From: Fodinicurvata fenggangensis DSM 21160
GTDB lineage: Bacteria; Pseudomonadota; Alphaproteobacteria; Kiloniellales; DSM-21159
NCBI RefSeq assembly: GCF_000686045.1
Contig: NZ_JMLV01000004.1
Coordinates: 1-64,000 of the forward strand
Length of the DNA: 64,000 nt
Reading direction: 5' to 3'
The position numbers and the translations under genes were made by a program. Shown here piece after piece: positions 7,522-15,856 of the stretch (its first letter is position 1; each line of letters starts with the position of its first letter). The notes below the pieces were generated by a model that saw nothing but the letters and a program-made list of their open reading frames with translations, did no database searches and was not told the origin of the DNA.

Positions 7522-9147
7522 GTGAATGACGTGCATACCGACCTAACACTTCTCGACTGCACCCTGCGCGACGGGGGTTATTACAACGACTGGGACTTCG
7601 ACGCCGCACTGGTGCGCGATTACCTGTCGGCCATGGCGCGCTGTGGCGTGGACGTGGTCGAGATCGGCTTCCGTTTCACGCCCAAGTCCCGCTTTTTGGG
7701 GCCCTTCGCCTATACCACCGACGCCTTCCTGGACAGCCTGGACCTGCCCGGCAATCTGACCTACGGCGTCATGATCAATGCCGGCGACTACCTGAAGGAG
7801 GAACCGGGGCCGGAGCAGTTGATCCGACGTCATTTCGCGCCCGCCGCGGACTCGCCTGTCGATCTGGTGCGCATCGCCGCCCACGTGGGCCAGGTCGAGT
7901 CCTGCGGTCCGCTGGTGGCCGAGCTGTCGCGCCTGGGCTATCGCATCGGGCTCAACATCATGCAGGCCAACAGCTGCACGCCCGAGCGGCTGGGCGAGCT
8001 GGCCCGTGCAGCCGTGGGTTTCGGCGGCGTCGAGGCGCTCTATTTCGCCGATTCCCTGGGCAACATGGACGCTGCGGCGGTGCAGGGGACTGTGGCCGCG
8101 CTGCGTCGCGCCTGGAACGGACCCCTGGGCTTCCACGGCCATGACAACATGGGCTATGGCGTGTCCAATAGCCTGGCGGCGCTGGACGCCGGGGCCAGCT
8201 GGATCGACGCCACGGTGCGCGGCATGGGCCGCGGTGCGGGCAACACCCAGATGGAATACCTGGCTGCCGAGCTGCAACAGCGCGGCCTTAAGGAGGTTCG
8301 CCCGGCGCCGCTCTACGATTTCGCCAACAACGGCATCGCCGGGCTGCACGCGCACTACGGCTGGGGCAAGAACCTGTTCTATTACCTGGCCGGGCTGCAC
8401 GAGGTGCACCCGACCTATGTGCAGGACATGCTGACGGACGAGCGTTTCGACGCCAACGACATCATCGCGCTGATCGAGGTGCTGGGCCGCTCCGGGGGGC
8501 GGGCCTATAGCCCCTCGGGCGTGGACAACGCCCTGCTGGGCCAGTTCGCCCAGGCCGACGGCAGCTGGTCGGCCGATGGCGCCTTTGCCGGCCAGCAGGT
8601 CCTGCTGATCGCGGCCGGCCCCTCGGCCGAGCGGCACTGGCCGGCCCTGGCGCGCTTCATTGCGCGTGAGCGTCCTCATGTGATCGCACTCAACCCCCTG
8701 CCCTTCGTGCCGGCCGACCTGGCCGACAGCGTTGCCTGTTGCCATCCCGGCCGGATGCTGCAGTTGCTGGGCTCTGCCGACGGCTGGCGCGAGAAACCGC
8801 TGTTGACCCCGAAGGACAGCCTGCCCGGCGATTTGCGCCGCCAGCTCGAAGGGCGCGAGGTGTTGGACTACGGCATGGCCGTGCAGCGGCACGAGTTGCA
8901 GGTGACGCCTAACGGCTGTGTCGTGCCGGCGCCCCTGGTGGCCGCCTATGCCATGGCTGCGGCCGCCGCCGGCGGGGCGCGCGAGATCCTGGTGGCCGGC
9001 TTCGACGGCTATGACGGCGCCAGCGACAAGTTTCGCGCCATGAACGGCTTCCTGGAGGATTTCCAGGCGCAAAACCCCGACCTGCCCGTCACCTCGCTGA
9101 CGCCCACGCGCTATAACCTGACCGCCACCTCCGTTTATGCTATGTGA
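7522..9147 (+). CDS. DRE-TIM aldolase fused to a C-terminal Rossmann-like domain
   Basis: Residues 1 to about 340 form an HMGL-like TIM barrel. It starts with the signature LLDCTLRDGGYYNDWDF (metal-binding Asp, catalytic Arg) and has a later GFHGHDNMGYG metal-binding His pair. This resembles 4-hydroxy-2-oxovalerate aldolases. Residues from about 350 to 541 are a second domain with LLIAAGPSAERHW and AGFDGYDG motifs, like the DUF115/MptE-like fold of flagellin glycosylation proteins. The start is GTG 7522. The next genes encode a CMP-sugar synthetase and a HAD phosphatase, so the aldolase probably builds a 2-keto-3-deoxy sugar acid. The exact reaction is inferred. Confidence 0.65.
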   Translation: MNDVHTDLTLLDCTLRDGGYYNDWDFDAALVRDYLSAMARCGVDVVEIGFRFTPKSRFLGPFAYTTDAFLDSLDLPGNLTYGVMINAGDYLKEEPGPEQLIRRHFAPAADSPVDLVRIAAHVGQVESCGPLVAELSRLGYRIGLNIMQANSCTPERLGELARAAVGFGGVEALYFADSLGNMDAAAVQGTVAALRRAWNGPLGFHGHDNMGYGVSNSLAALDAGASWIDATVRGMGRGAGNTQMEYLAAELQQRGLKEVRPAPLYDFANNGIAGLHAHYGWGKNLFYYLAGLHEVHPTYVQDMLTDERFDANDIIALIEVLGRSGGRAYSPSGVDNALLGQFAQADGSWSADGAFAGQQVLLIAAGPSAERHWPALARFIARERPHVIALNPLPFVPADLADSVACCHPGRMLQLLGSADGWREKPLLTPKDSLPGDLRRQLEGREVLDYGMAVQRHELQVTPNGCVVPAPLVAAYAMAAAAAGGAREILVAGFDGYDGASDKFRAMNGFLEDFQAQNPDLPVTSLTPTRYNLTATSVYAM

Positions 9148-9176
9148 GGCATTGAGAGATTTAACTGTAGATTAGA

Positions 9177-9353
9177 CCTCATCCTGAGGCGCCAGCGCAG
9201 AGCCTCGAAGCCTCATCCTGAGGTGCGGAGCGAAGCGGAGCCTCGAAGGATGCCGGCACAGACGGTTGTGCCGGGGATATATACGAATGGTGCCGCCTGC
9301 ACTGGCCGCCGATCCTTCGAGACGCCGCCTGTCGGCGGCTCCTCAGGATGAGG
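9177..9353. repeat. Composite palindromic repeat block (two direct, one inverted copy)
   Basis: Two direct copies begin with CCTCATCCTGAGG and end in CTCGAAG (9177-9210 and 9211-9250). A third copy lies inverted at 9311-9353. Between them is a perfect hairpin (see 9253-9274). Head and tail are conserved and the centre varies, as in REP-like elements. The block fills the gap between the aldolase fusion and the cytidylyltransferase gene. Confidence 0.8.
9253..9274. terminator. Perfect 8-bp-stem hairpin inside the repeat block
   Basis: CCGGCACA at 9253-9260 pairs with TGTGCCGG at 9267-9274 across a GACGGT loop. It follows the aldolase gene and precedes kdsB. There is no T-run, so it may be part of the repeat element or an intercistronic structure. 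Confidence 0.45.
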
Positions 9354-9416
9354 TCTGGTCAGGGCGCTACGTATAAAGCCACCACCAGATCAGGACCAAC
9401 CGGAAGGAACCCGCCC

Positions 9417-10175
9417 GTGCCAAAAGCCGCCCCCGAGACCAAGGCAGCCATCGTCATCCCGGCCCGTTACACCTCCTCGCGCTATCCCGGCAAGCCGCTG
9501 GTGGAGATCGAGGGGCGACCGATGATCCTGCATGTCTGGGAACGCTGCTGTGCGGCCACCAGTCCGGAGCAGGTCTTCATCGCCACCGACGACGATCGCA
9601 TCGCCGAGGCCGGGCGCGCCGGCGGGGCGCAGGTTGTGATGACGCCGGACGACTGCCTGACCGGCACCGACCGGGTGTACCAGGCGGCGCAGCAGATCGA
9701 GGCCGAGACCTTCATCAACGTCCAGGGGGACGAGCCGCTGATCCGGCCCGAGGATATTCGCGCCGTGCTGGCGCGGGCCGAGGCCGAGCCCGAGCGCATC
9801 TTCAACGCCATGTGCGCCATCGCCGACGAGCGCGAGTACCGCAGCCCCACCGTGCCCAAGCTGGTGACGCGCCTGGACGGGCGCTTGCTCTACATGTCGC
9901 GGGGGGAGATTCCGGCGCGCAAGGACAATGTGTTCGACTGGTCGCACAAGCAGGTCTGCATCTATGCCTTCCCGCGCGCCGCCCTGGCGGCCTTTGCCGC
10001 ACGCGGCGGCAAGACACCGCACGAGCAGGTGGAGGACATCGAGATCCTGCGTTTCCTGGAGATGGGCTATGAGGTGCAGATGATCGAGGTCTCCACAAGC
10101 TCCGTCGCCGTGGACACGCCCGAGGACTTGGTGCGGGTGCGCGAGATCTTTCGCGATCGGGCTGCTGCCAAGTGA
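9417..10175 (+). CDS. kdsB: 3-deoxy-manno-octulosonate cytidylyltransferase family protein
   Basis: The 252-residue protein has the KdsB nucleotide loop IPARYTSSRYPGKPL at the N-terminus, followed by TDDDRI and NVQGDEPLI. It joins CMP to a 3-deoxy sugar acid such as Kdo. GTG 9417 was chosen because it follows GGAAGGA and gives the standard KdsB length. The in-frame upstream ATG at 9348 lies inside the repeat block. It is followed 16 bases later by a HAD phosphatase and preceded by an aldolase. It may therefore be a dedicated enzyme for a Kdo-like acid in this locus rather than the housekeeping KdsB. Confidence 0.85.
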   Translation: MPKAAPETKAAIVIPARYTSSRYPGKPLVEIEGRPMILHVWERCCAATSPEQVFIATDDDRIAEAGRAGGAQVVMTPDDCLTGTDRVYQAAQQIEAETFINVQGDEPLIRPEDIRAVLARAEAEPERIFNAMCAIADEREYRSPTVPKLVTRLDGRLLYMSRGEIPARKDNVFDWSHKQVCIYAFPRAALAAFAARGGKTPHEQVEDIEILRFLEMGYEVQMIEVSTSSVAVDTPEDLVRVREIFRDRAAAK

Positions 10176-10191
10176 TCCAGGCGAGACGTTG

Positions 10192-10851
10192 ATGCAGCCC
10201 GCGCGCTACCGCGTTGCGGTTTTCGACTGCGACGGCGTGATCCTGGCCTCCAACCGCCTGAAGTCCGCGGCCTTCGCCCAGGCGCTGGAGGGCGAGGACC
10301 CGGCCCTGGTGGCCGACTTCGTCGCCTGGCACCAGGCCAACGGCGGCATTGCGCGTCAGGTGAAGTTCGACCACTTCTTTCGCAACATGAAGGCCATGAG
10401 CACACCGGAGGAGCCGGCAAAGCAGGCCGTGGGCCGCTATGGCGAAATAGTGCGCCAGGGCCTTAGGGATTGCGCCCTGATTCCTGGCGTGGAAGAGCTG
10501 CTGGCCGCTCTCCAGGCGCGGGGCATCGCCTGTTACGTCAACTCCGGCGGCAGCGAGGCGGAACTGCACGAGATCTTCGTGGAACGCGGCCTGGCGCAGT
10601 GGTTCCGGGGCATCTACGGCTCACCCGGCGACAAGTTCCGGAACATGCGGCGCGCCGGGCTGGACCACCTGAGACCCGGAGAGGGACTGTTGCTGGGGGA
10701 TTCCCGGGTGGATCGGGAAGTCGCACGCCACTATGGCTTGGACTTTATTTATGTTGCTTGGGAGTCGGAATGGCGGCCACAACCCGACGACCTTCTGGCC
10801 GAAGATACCTTGACCGTACAGGACCTACGCCTGCTGGCGCGGATGGTCTGA
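10192..10851 (+). CDS. HAD-superfamily phosphatase
   Basis: The 219-residue protein has HAD motif I FDCDGVIL (nucleophile and acid Asp), motif II VNSGGSEAEL, a basic residue before motif IV, and motif IV LLLGDSRVDREVA. The helical insertion after motif I makes it phosphoglycolate-phosphatase-like (cap C1). It is not the small capless KdsC type. ATG 10192 follows AGGCGA. The gene ends eight bases from a convergent sulfotransferase. Next to an aldolase and a cytidylyltransferase, it probably removes the phosphate from the sugar-acid phosphate before CMP activation. The substrate is not proven. Confidence 0.75.
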   Translation: MQPARYRVAVFDCDGVILASNRLKSAAFAQALEGEDPALVADFVAWHQANGGIARQVKFDHFFRNMKAMSTPEEPAKQAVGRYGEIVRQGLRDCALIPGVEELLAALQARGIACYVNSGGSEAELHEIFVERGLAQWFRGIYGSPGDKFRNMRRAGLDHLRPGEGLLLGDSRVDREVARHYGLDFIYVAWESEWRPQPDDLLAEDTLTVQDLRLLARMV

Positions 10852-10859
10852 GGGCGGGC

Positions 10860-11585
10860 TCACAGCTCTTTTGAGTAGCCCAACTCTTGAAAATCCCGGG
10901 CATAGACCCTCTCCACGATATGTCGACATTCCGCATCGTAGTACGCCTGCAGTTTCTCGGACGCGTTGGTCTGCTGGCCCTTCCGCTCGATGGTCAAGTC
11001 TACAGTGGGAGAGATGCGCCGCACGATGGCTGCCAGGTCATCGTCCAGGGTTTCGACCTTTCCCAGGTAATCGATCCGGTCGGCGATACCCAGGATGCGC
11101 GTCTGGCGCATCCAGTGGGGATTGTCCCGCTCTCCTCCCTCGGCCAGGTAGCGGCAGAAGCCACGGAACGAAAGCTGGCCATCGTCGTATCCTTCGATCT
11201 GGGCACTGTGTTTCTTGTGCTCCGGCATACGATCTTCAGCGATCTTGTTGAGGTAGGCGGAGAGCACGCGGGAATAGGGATTTCGAACGACCGTGAATGT
11301 GAACAACCTGCGGGGAAGGGATAGGGCCTGTTTCAGGGTAAGATCGCTGTAGTGCAGGTACTGCTTCTTTATGTCGCCGACACGCTGTGCGGTAATACGC
11401 GACTCTGGAAAGTTCTGATGCAGGGTCCGCATGATGGTGCTGTTCGCGGCCTTGGGAATACGGATATAGCTATAGCCCCATTCGACCGAGAGTGCTGTAC
11501 GCAGATCGATGGGTTTTATGGGCTCTTGCCACAATCGCGGTCGCAGAAGGTAATAGGGCCGATATCTGTATAACCTTGATTTCAT
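10860..11585 (-). CDS. Sulfotransferase family 2-like protein
   Basis: The 241-residue protein has the PAPS-binding segments of carbohydrate sulfotransferases: RIPKAANSTIMRTL near residue 42 and TVVRNPYSRVLSAYL near 98. It is a different subfamily from the sulfotransferase at 1177. It is transcribed against the flow of the island and alone, with the 228-base gap 11586-11813 carrying promoters for it and for pseB. It probably sulfates a surface glycan. The acceptor is unknown. Confidence 0.75.
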   Translation of the reverse strand: MKSRLYRYRPYYLLRPRLWQEPIKPIDLRTALSVEWGYSYIRIPKAANSTIMRTLHQNFPESRITAQRVGDIKKQYLHYSDLTLKQALSLPRRLFTFTVVRNPYSRVLSAYLNKIAEDRMPEHKKHSAQIEGYDDGQLSFRGFCRYLAEGGERDNPHWMRQTRILGIADRIDYLGKVETLDDDLAAIVRRISPTVDLTIERKGQQTNASEKLQAYYDAECRHIVERVYARDFQELGYSKEL

Positions 11586-11813
11586 GCTGTGGTCTGTGAA
11601 TCCTGAGCATTCTGAATGGAAACGGCTATCGAAACCCAGCAGGGAAGGTATGGGCAGTGGCTTCTGATTTTACCGTCCTTCTCAGTCAGCCTCTGATGCG
11701 GGGTGTAGCATCGGCTTGACCCTATCTGCTGCTTGCGCTTTACATGCAAATGCCTGTTCGGGCAAGTACCGGGCGAGCAAGGCTGGTTGCGTTCATCTCA
11801 TTCGGCGGATTGT

Positions 11814-12866
11814 ATGACACCTGATAAGCGGGCACGAGTAGAGCCGGAGGGCTTTCGTGTAACCGAAGGCTTCACTTTGGACAACAAATCCATCCTGGTC
11901 ACGGGCGGAACCGGCTCGTTCGGACAGGCCTTCGTCAATCGTGTGCTGGAGCATTACAGCCCCCGGCGCCTGATCATCTTCTCCCGCGACGAGCTGAAGC
12001 AGTACGAGATGGCACAGCGCTTTCCGCTGGAGCGACACTCGTGCCTGCGCTATTTCATCGGCGACGTGCGCGACCGCGACCGCCTGGAAATGGCCATGCG
12101 CGACGTGGACTACGTGATCCATGCCGCCGCCATGAAGCATGTACCGGCGGCGGAGTACAACCCCTTTGAATGCGTGCTGACCAACATCCATGGCGCCGAG
12201 AACATCGTCCAGGCGGCCCTGCGCTGTGGCGTCGACCGGGTGGTGGCGCTGTCCACCGACAAGGCGGCCAACCCCATCAACCTTTATGGCGCGACCAAGC
12301 TGGCCAGCGATAAGATCTTCGTCGCCGCCAACAACCTCAGCGGCGGCCGGGCGCGGTTCTGCGCCGTGCGCTATGGCAACGTCATGGGCTCGCGTGGCAG
12401 TGTCATTCCCTTCTTCCGCAAGCTGCTGGCCGACGGTGCCACGCAGTTGCCCATCACCGACGAACGCATGACCCGCTTCTGGATCGCGATCGAAGAAGGG
12501 GTGGATTTCGTCCTCTCCTCGCTCGGCATGATGCAGGGCGGCGAGATCTTCGTGCCCAAGATCCCCAGCACGCGCATCGTCGACCTGGCCCGCGTTCTGG
12601 CGCCGGACCTGCCGCACGAAATCGTGGGCATCCGCCCGGGCGAGAAGCTGCACGAGGTCATGATCACCGAGGACGATTCGCGCCAGACGCTGGAGCTGGA
12701 GGACCGCTACTTGATCCAGCCGACGCACAGCTTCTGGAAGCCCGAGGCTTATGATGCGCTCAACCCTCAACCGGTTGAGGATGGCTTCCGTTATTCCAGC
12801 GACCGCAATCCGCAATGGCTGGAGGGCGAAGCGATCGAGCGCATGATCGAGGCCGCACGGGTATGA
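11814..12866 (+). CDS. pseB: UDP-N-acetylglucosamine 4,6-dehydratase (inverting)
   Basis: This is the first enzyme of CMP-pseudaminic acid synthesis. It converts UDP-GlcNAc to the 4-keto-6-deoxy-L-arabino sugar. The Rossmann loop TGGTGSFGQAF binds NADP. The catalytic segment STDKAANPINLYGATK holds the Asp-Lys pair and the YxxxK of this short-chain dehydratase group. The family usually begins at the equivalent of DNKSILVTGG, so a TTG at 11877 is an alternative start. ATG 11814 gives 350 residues with a 20-residue extra leader. The stop overlaps pseC by ATGA, so the pathway is one operon. Confidence 0.9.
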   Translation: MTPDKRARVEPEGFRVTEGFTLDNKSILVTGGTGSFGQAFVNRVLEHYSPRRLIIFSRDELKQYEMAQRFPLERHSCLRYFIGDVRDRDRLEMAMRDVDYVIHAAAMKHVPAAEYNPFECVLTNIHGAENIVQAALRCGVDRVVALSTDKAANPINLYGATKLASDKIFVAANNLSGGRARFCAVRYGNVMGSRGSVIPFFRKLLADGATQLPITDERMTRFWIAIEEGVDFVLSSLGMMQGGEIFVPKIPSTRIVDLARVLAPDLPHEIVGIRPGEKLHEVMITEDDSRQTLELEDRYLIQPTHSFWKPEAYDALNPQPVEDGFRYSSDRNPQWLEGEAIERMIEAARV

Positions 12867-14080
12867 GCCAGGCGGACCGCCCCTTTCTGCCCTATGGCCG
12901 GCATTCCATCGACGAGGAAGATGTCGCCGCGGTGGCGCAGGTGCTACGCAGCGGCTCGCTGACCGGCGGGCCTGTAGTTGGGCAGTTCGAGGCGGCCCTG
13001 GCCGAGACCGTAGGCGCCCCCCATGCCGTGGCCTGTGCCAACGGAACGGCGGCGCTGCACATGGCCGCCCTGGCCATCGGCCTGGGCCCCGGCACGGCCG
13101 CCGTGGTGCCCGCGGTGACTTTCCTGGCCACGGCCAATGCCGTGCGCTACACAGGTGCCGAGGTGGTCTTTGCCGATGTGGATCCGGACAGCGGCCTGAT
13201 GGAGGCCGAGCACCTGCGCGCCGCCCTGGCCCGGCACGCAGGGCCGCCGGTGAAGGCGGCCTTCCCCGTGCACCTGAACGGCCATTGCGCCGAGCTGGAG
13301 GCCCTGTCCGCCGAGGCGGAGCGGCAGGGCCTGACCCTGGTGGAGGATGCCTGCCATGCCCTGGGCGGAAGTTGGGTGGCAGAGGATGGAGAGGCTGTGC
13401 CCCTTGGCTCCGCCCGATACGGAGCGCTTTGCACCTTTTCCTTCCATCCCGTGAAGGCCATCGCCATGGGCGAGGGCGGGACCGTCACCACGCGCGATCC
13501 ACAGCTGGCCGAACGCCTGCGCCGCCTGCGCAACCATGGCATGACGCGCGATCCGGCCGACTTCACGGAGCATGACCAGGCCTTCGACGCCACGGGGGCG
13601 GCCAATCCCTGGTACTACGAGATGCCGGAGATCGCCTATAACTACCGCGCCAGCGAGATCAACTGTGCCCTGGGGCTCAGCCAGCTGAGCAGGCTGCCCC
13701 GTTTCCTCGATCGCCGACGCGCCCTGGCCAAGGCCTATGACGAGGCACTGGCCGCGCTGTCTCCAGTGATTCGCCCCGTGGCGCGCACACCGCGCTGCCG
13801 CAGCGGCTGGCACCTCTATGCCGTGCGGATTGACTATGGCGCCCTGGACCTGTCGCGTGCCGAGGTGATGCAGCGCCTGAAGGCTGCCGGCATCGGCACG
13901 CAGGTGCATTACCTGCCCGTCAATCGACAGCCCTATTACCGGGCACGCTATGGCAGGGTCGGGCTGCCCGGCGCCGATGCCTATTACGAGGCCTGCTTGT
14001 CCTTGCCACTGTTTCCGGAGATGGAGCAGGCGGATGTAGAGTGTGTGGTTGCGGAACTCAAGACGATTGCGGAGGCTTAG
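12863..14080 (+). CDS. pseC: UDP-4-amino-4,6-dideoxy-N-acetyl-beta-L-altrosamine transaminase
   Basis: The 405-residue PLP enzyme of the DegT/DnrJ/EryC1 family aminates the PseB product at C4. The Schiff-base lysine is in FHPVKAIAMGEGG, and the cofactor-holding segment LVEDACHALGG precedes it. The opening LPYGRHSIDEEDVAAV and the end THVHYLPVN-like QVHYLPVNRQPYY are typical of PseC. The start overlaps the pseB stop (ATGA). The next gene begins two bases after its stop. A frame from 12815 would overlap pseB and is not used. Confidence 0.92.
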   Translation: MSQADRPFLPYGRHSIDEEDVAAVAQVLRSGSLTGGPVVGQFEAALAETVGAPHAVACANGTAALHMAALAIGLGPGTAAVVPAVTFLATANAVRYTGAEVVFADVDPDSGLMEAEHLRAALARHAGPPVKAAFPVHLNGHCAELEALSAEAERQGLTLVEDACHALGGSWVAEDGEAVPLGSARYGALCTFSFHPVKAIAMGEGGTVTTRDPQLAERLRRLRNHGMTRDPADFTEHDQAFDATGAANPWYYEMPEIAYNYRASEINCALGLSQLSRLPRFLDRRRALAKAYDEALAALSPVIRPVARTPRCRSGWHLYAVRIDYGALDLSRAEVMQRLKAAGIGTQVHYLPVNRQPYYRARYGRVGLPGADAYYEACLSLPLFPEMEQADVECVVAELKTIAEA

Positions 14081-14082
14081 GA

Positions 14083-15153
14083 ATGGTTCGGTTCGGAACG
14101 CGTGCCGTTGGAGACGGGGAGCCCTGTTTCATTACCTTCGAGGCGGGCCCGACTCATGATGGCCTCGAGTCGGCAAAGCGGCTATCGCGCCTGGCAGCGG
14201 AGGCAAGGGCGGATGCCATCAAGTTCCAGATCCTGGATCCGGATCGTCTGGTGGCCGATCGCACAATGCCATTCGACTACGAAGTGCTCGTGGACCGGCA
14301 AAGCGGCCGGACCGAGAAAGTCAGCGAACCGCTCTATGATATTCTCTGCCGGCGCGCCCTGTCTCATCCGGAATGGCGGGAGCTCAAGACCTTTTGCGAC
14401 GAGCTGGGCCTGGCATTCTTTGCCACCATCGGCTTCGAGGACGAGATCGAGCTGTTGGAATCGCTGGCTTGTGATTCTATCAAGATCGCCTCGGCGGATG
14501 TGAATCACCTGCCATTGCTGCGCCGAGCTGCGCGAACCGGAATGTGTCTGCAGCTCGATACCGGAAACTCGACTCTAGGTGAGATCGAGACGGCGGTGGA
14601 TGCCATACGCTCGGAAGGAAACGACAACATCATCATTCATCAATGTCCCAGCGGTTACCCGGCGCATCTGGATAGCGTCAATCTGCGCATCATCATGACG
14701 CTGAAGCAGATGTTTCCCGATTTCCCGGCGGCTTTCTCCGACCACAGTCCCGGGCGCGACATGGATATTGCCGCCATCGCCCTGGGGGCGAATCTGGTGG
14801 AGAAGACCATTACAGAAGACAAGACCACGCGCAGCGTCGAGCATGTCATGTCGTTGGAACCGGACGAGATGCATGCCTTCGTAAAGGCCGTGCGCGACGT
14901 GGAAACCGCTTTGGGTCAGCCGCGCCGCATTCTTCATCCGGATGAGGAAGCAAAGCGGAACAGGATCAGGCGCAGCACCTTCCTGTTGGAAGATGTCCAG
15001 GCCGGACAGCACTTGCATGAGGCGAAAGTGGAATTCTGCCGCCCCGGCGATGGCCTGGGCCCCGATGACTACGAGCGCTTTTCGGATGCTGCCTTTACCC
15101 GGGATCTAATGGCGGGCACCAAGTTGTCCGCCTCGGACCTGAAGCAGGGTTAG
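14083..15153 (+). CDS. NeuB-family sialic acid synthase-like protein (first of two)
   Basis: The 356-residue protein has a NeuB-type TIM barrel (FITFEAGPTHDG, DAIKFQILDPDRL, FFATIGF, SIKIASADVNHLPLL, QCPSGYPA, AFSDHSPG, LVEKTITEDK) and a C-terminal antifreeze-like SAF domain (RSTFLLEDVQAGQ to the end). Such enzymes condense phosphoenolpyruvate with an N-acyl hexosamine. It is distinct from PseI at 17325, so the locus has two condensing enzymes. The start ATG 14083 is two bases after the pseC stop. It lies between pseC and pseF, which argues for a role in the same or a related nonulosonic acid. Its acceptor is unknown. Confidence 0.8.
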   Translation: MVRFGTRAVGDGEPCFITFEAGPTHDGLESAKRLSRLAAEARADAIKFQILDPDRLVADRTMPFDYEVLVDRQSGRTEKVSEPLYDILCRRALSHPEWRELKTFCDELGLAFFATIGFEDEIELLESLACDSIKIASADVNHLPLLRRAARTGMCLQLDTGNSTLGEIETAVDAIRSEGNDNIIIHQCPSGYPAHLDSVNLRIIMTLKQMFPDFPAAFSDHSPGRDMDIAAIALGANLVEKTITEDKTTRSVEHVMSLEPDEMHAFVKAVRDVETALGQPRRILHPDEEAKRNRIRRSTFLLEDVQAGQHLHEAKVEFCRPGDGLGPDDYERFSDAAFTRDLMAGTKLSASDLKQG

Positions 15154-15154
15154 C

Positions 15155-15856
15155 ATGCGGGCCGTTGCCATCATTCCGGCACGGGGCGGATCGAAGCGCC
15201 TGCCGCGCAAGAACATCCTGCCGCTCGGCGGCCGGCCCATGATAGCTCATCCCATCCGCCTGGCACGCGAATCCGGGCTGTTTGAGCGTGTAGTGGTCTC
15301 GACGGAAGATACCGAGATTGCGGAAATCGCAAGAATAGCTGGTGCGGAAGTCTTCGAACGGGACACCGAGCTTGCAACTGACAAGGCCACTGTTGTCCAG
15401 GTGTGCCTGGATGCGCTGCGGCGCCTGGAACAGGAAGGCACCGAACTCGATGCTTTCTGCTGTCTCTATGCCACGGCGGCCTTCCTGACGATGCAGGATG
15501 TGCAGGACTCACGTGTAAGACTGTTTGGGCCTCCCGAGGCTGACTATGTCATGGGGGTCAGTGAATATCCCATTCATCCCTTTAAGGCGCTGCGTTCGGA
15601 AGACGGATATCTAAAGGCCGTTTGGCCGGAATCCGCACAACTGAAGTCTCAGGAATATCCAGCTATGTGCGCCAGTAATGGCACCCTCTATTGGGCGCGT
15701 TCTGGGGCTTTCATTCAGGAGCAGAGCTTTTACGGCCAACGCCTAGTGGGATACGAATTGCCCCCTAACCGGGCCATCGATATCGATACGCGGGAAGATT
15801 ACGATTGGGCGTGCAGGCTTGCCGCTGCCTCGAAATTGGGTCAGGGAAACGAATGA
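15155..15856 (+). CDS. pseF: Pseudaminic acid cytidylyltransferase
   Basis: The 233-residue protein activates pseudaminic acid with CTP. The CMP-sugar synthetase loop IPARGGSKRLPRKN is at the N-terminus and VVSTEDTEIAEIA follows. The YPIHPFKAL segment and the final AIDIDTREDYDWA are PseF-like. The gene starts one base after the previous stop, and its stop overlaps the PseG-PseH fusion by ATGA. It is shorter and different from the KdsB-type enzyme at 9417, so the island makes at least two CMP-ulosonic acids. Confidence 0.9.
   Translation: MRAVAIIPARGGSKRLPRKNILPLGGRPMIAHPIRLARESGLFERVVVSTEDTEIAEIARIAGAEVFERDTELATDKATVVQVCLDALRRLEQEGTELDAFCCLYATAAFLTMQDVQDSRVRLFGPPEADYVMGVSEYPIHPFKALRSEDGYLKAVWPESAQLKSQEYPAMCASNGTLYWARSGAFIQEQSFYGQRLVGYELPPNRAIDIDTREDYDWACRLAAASKLGQGNE

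Noticed and set aside
10192-10851. HAD protein as KdsC (Kdo 8-phosphate phosphatase)
   Set aside because: It is 219 residues with a helical cap after motif I, while KdsC is smaller and capless; a related function is possible but not the same family.
11733-11813. Extended N-terminus of pseB (from 11733)
   Set aside because: The added residues (a Cys- and Arg-rich leader) do not match PseB, whose fold starts near residue 20 of the chosen frame.
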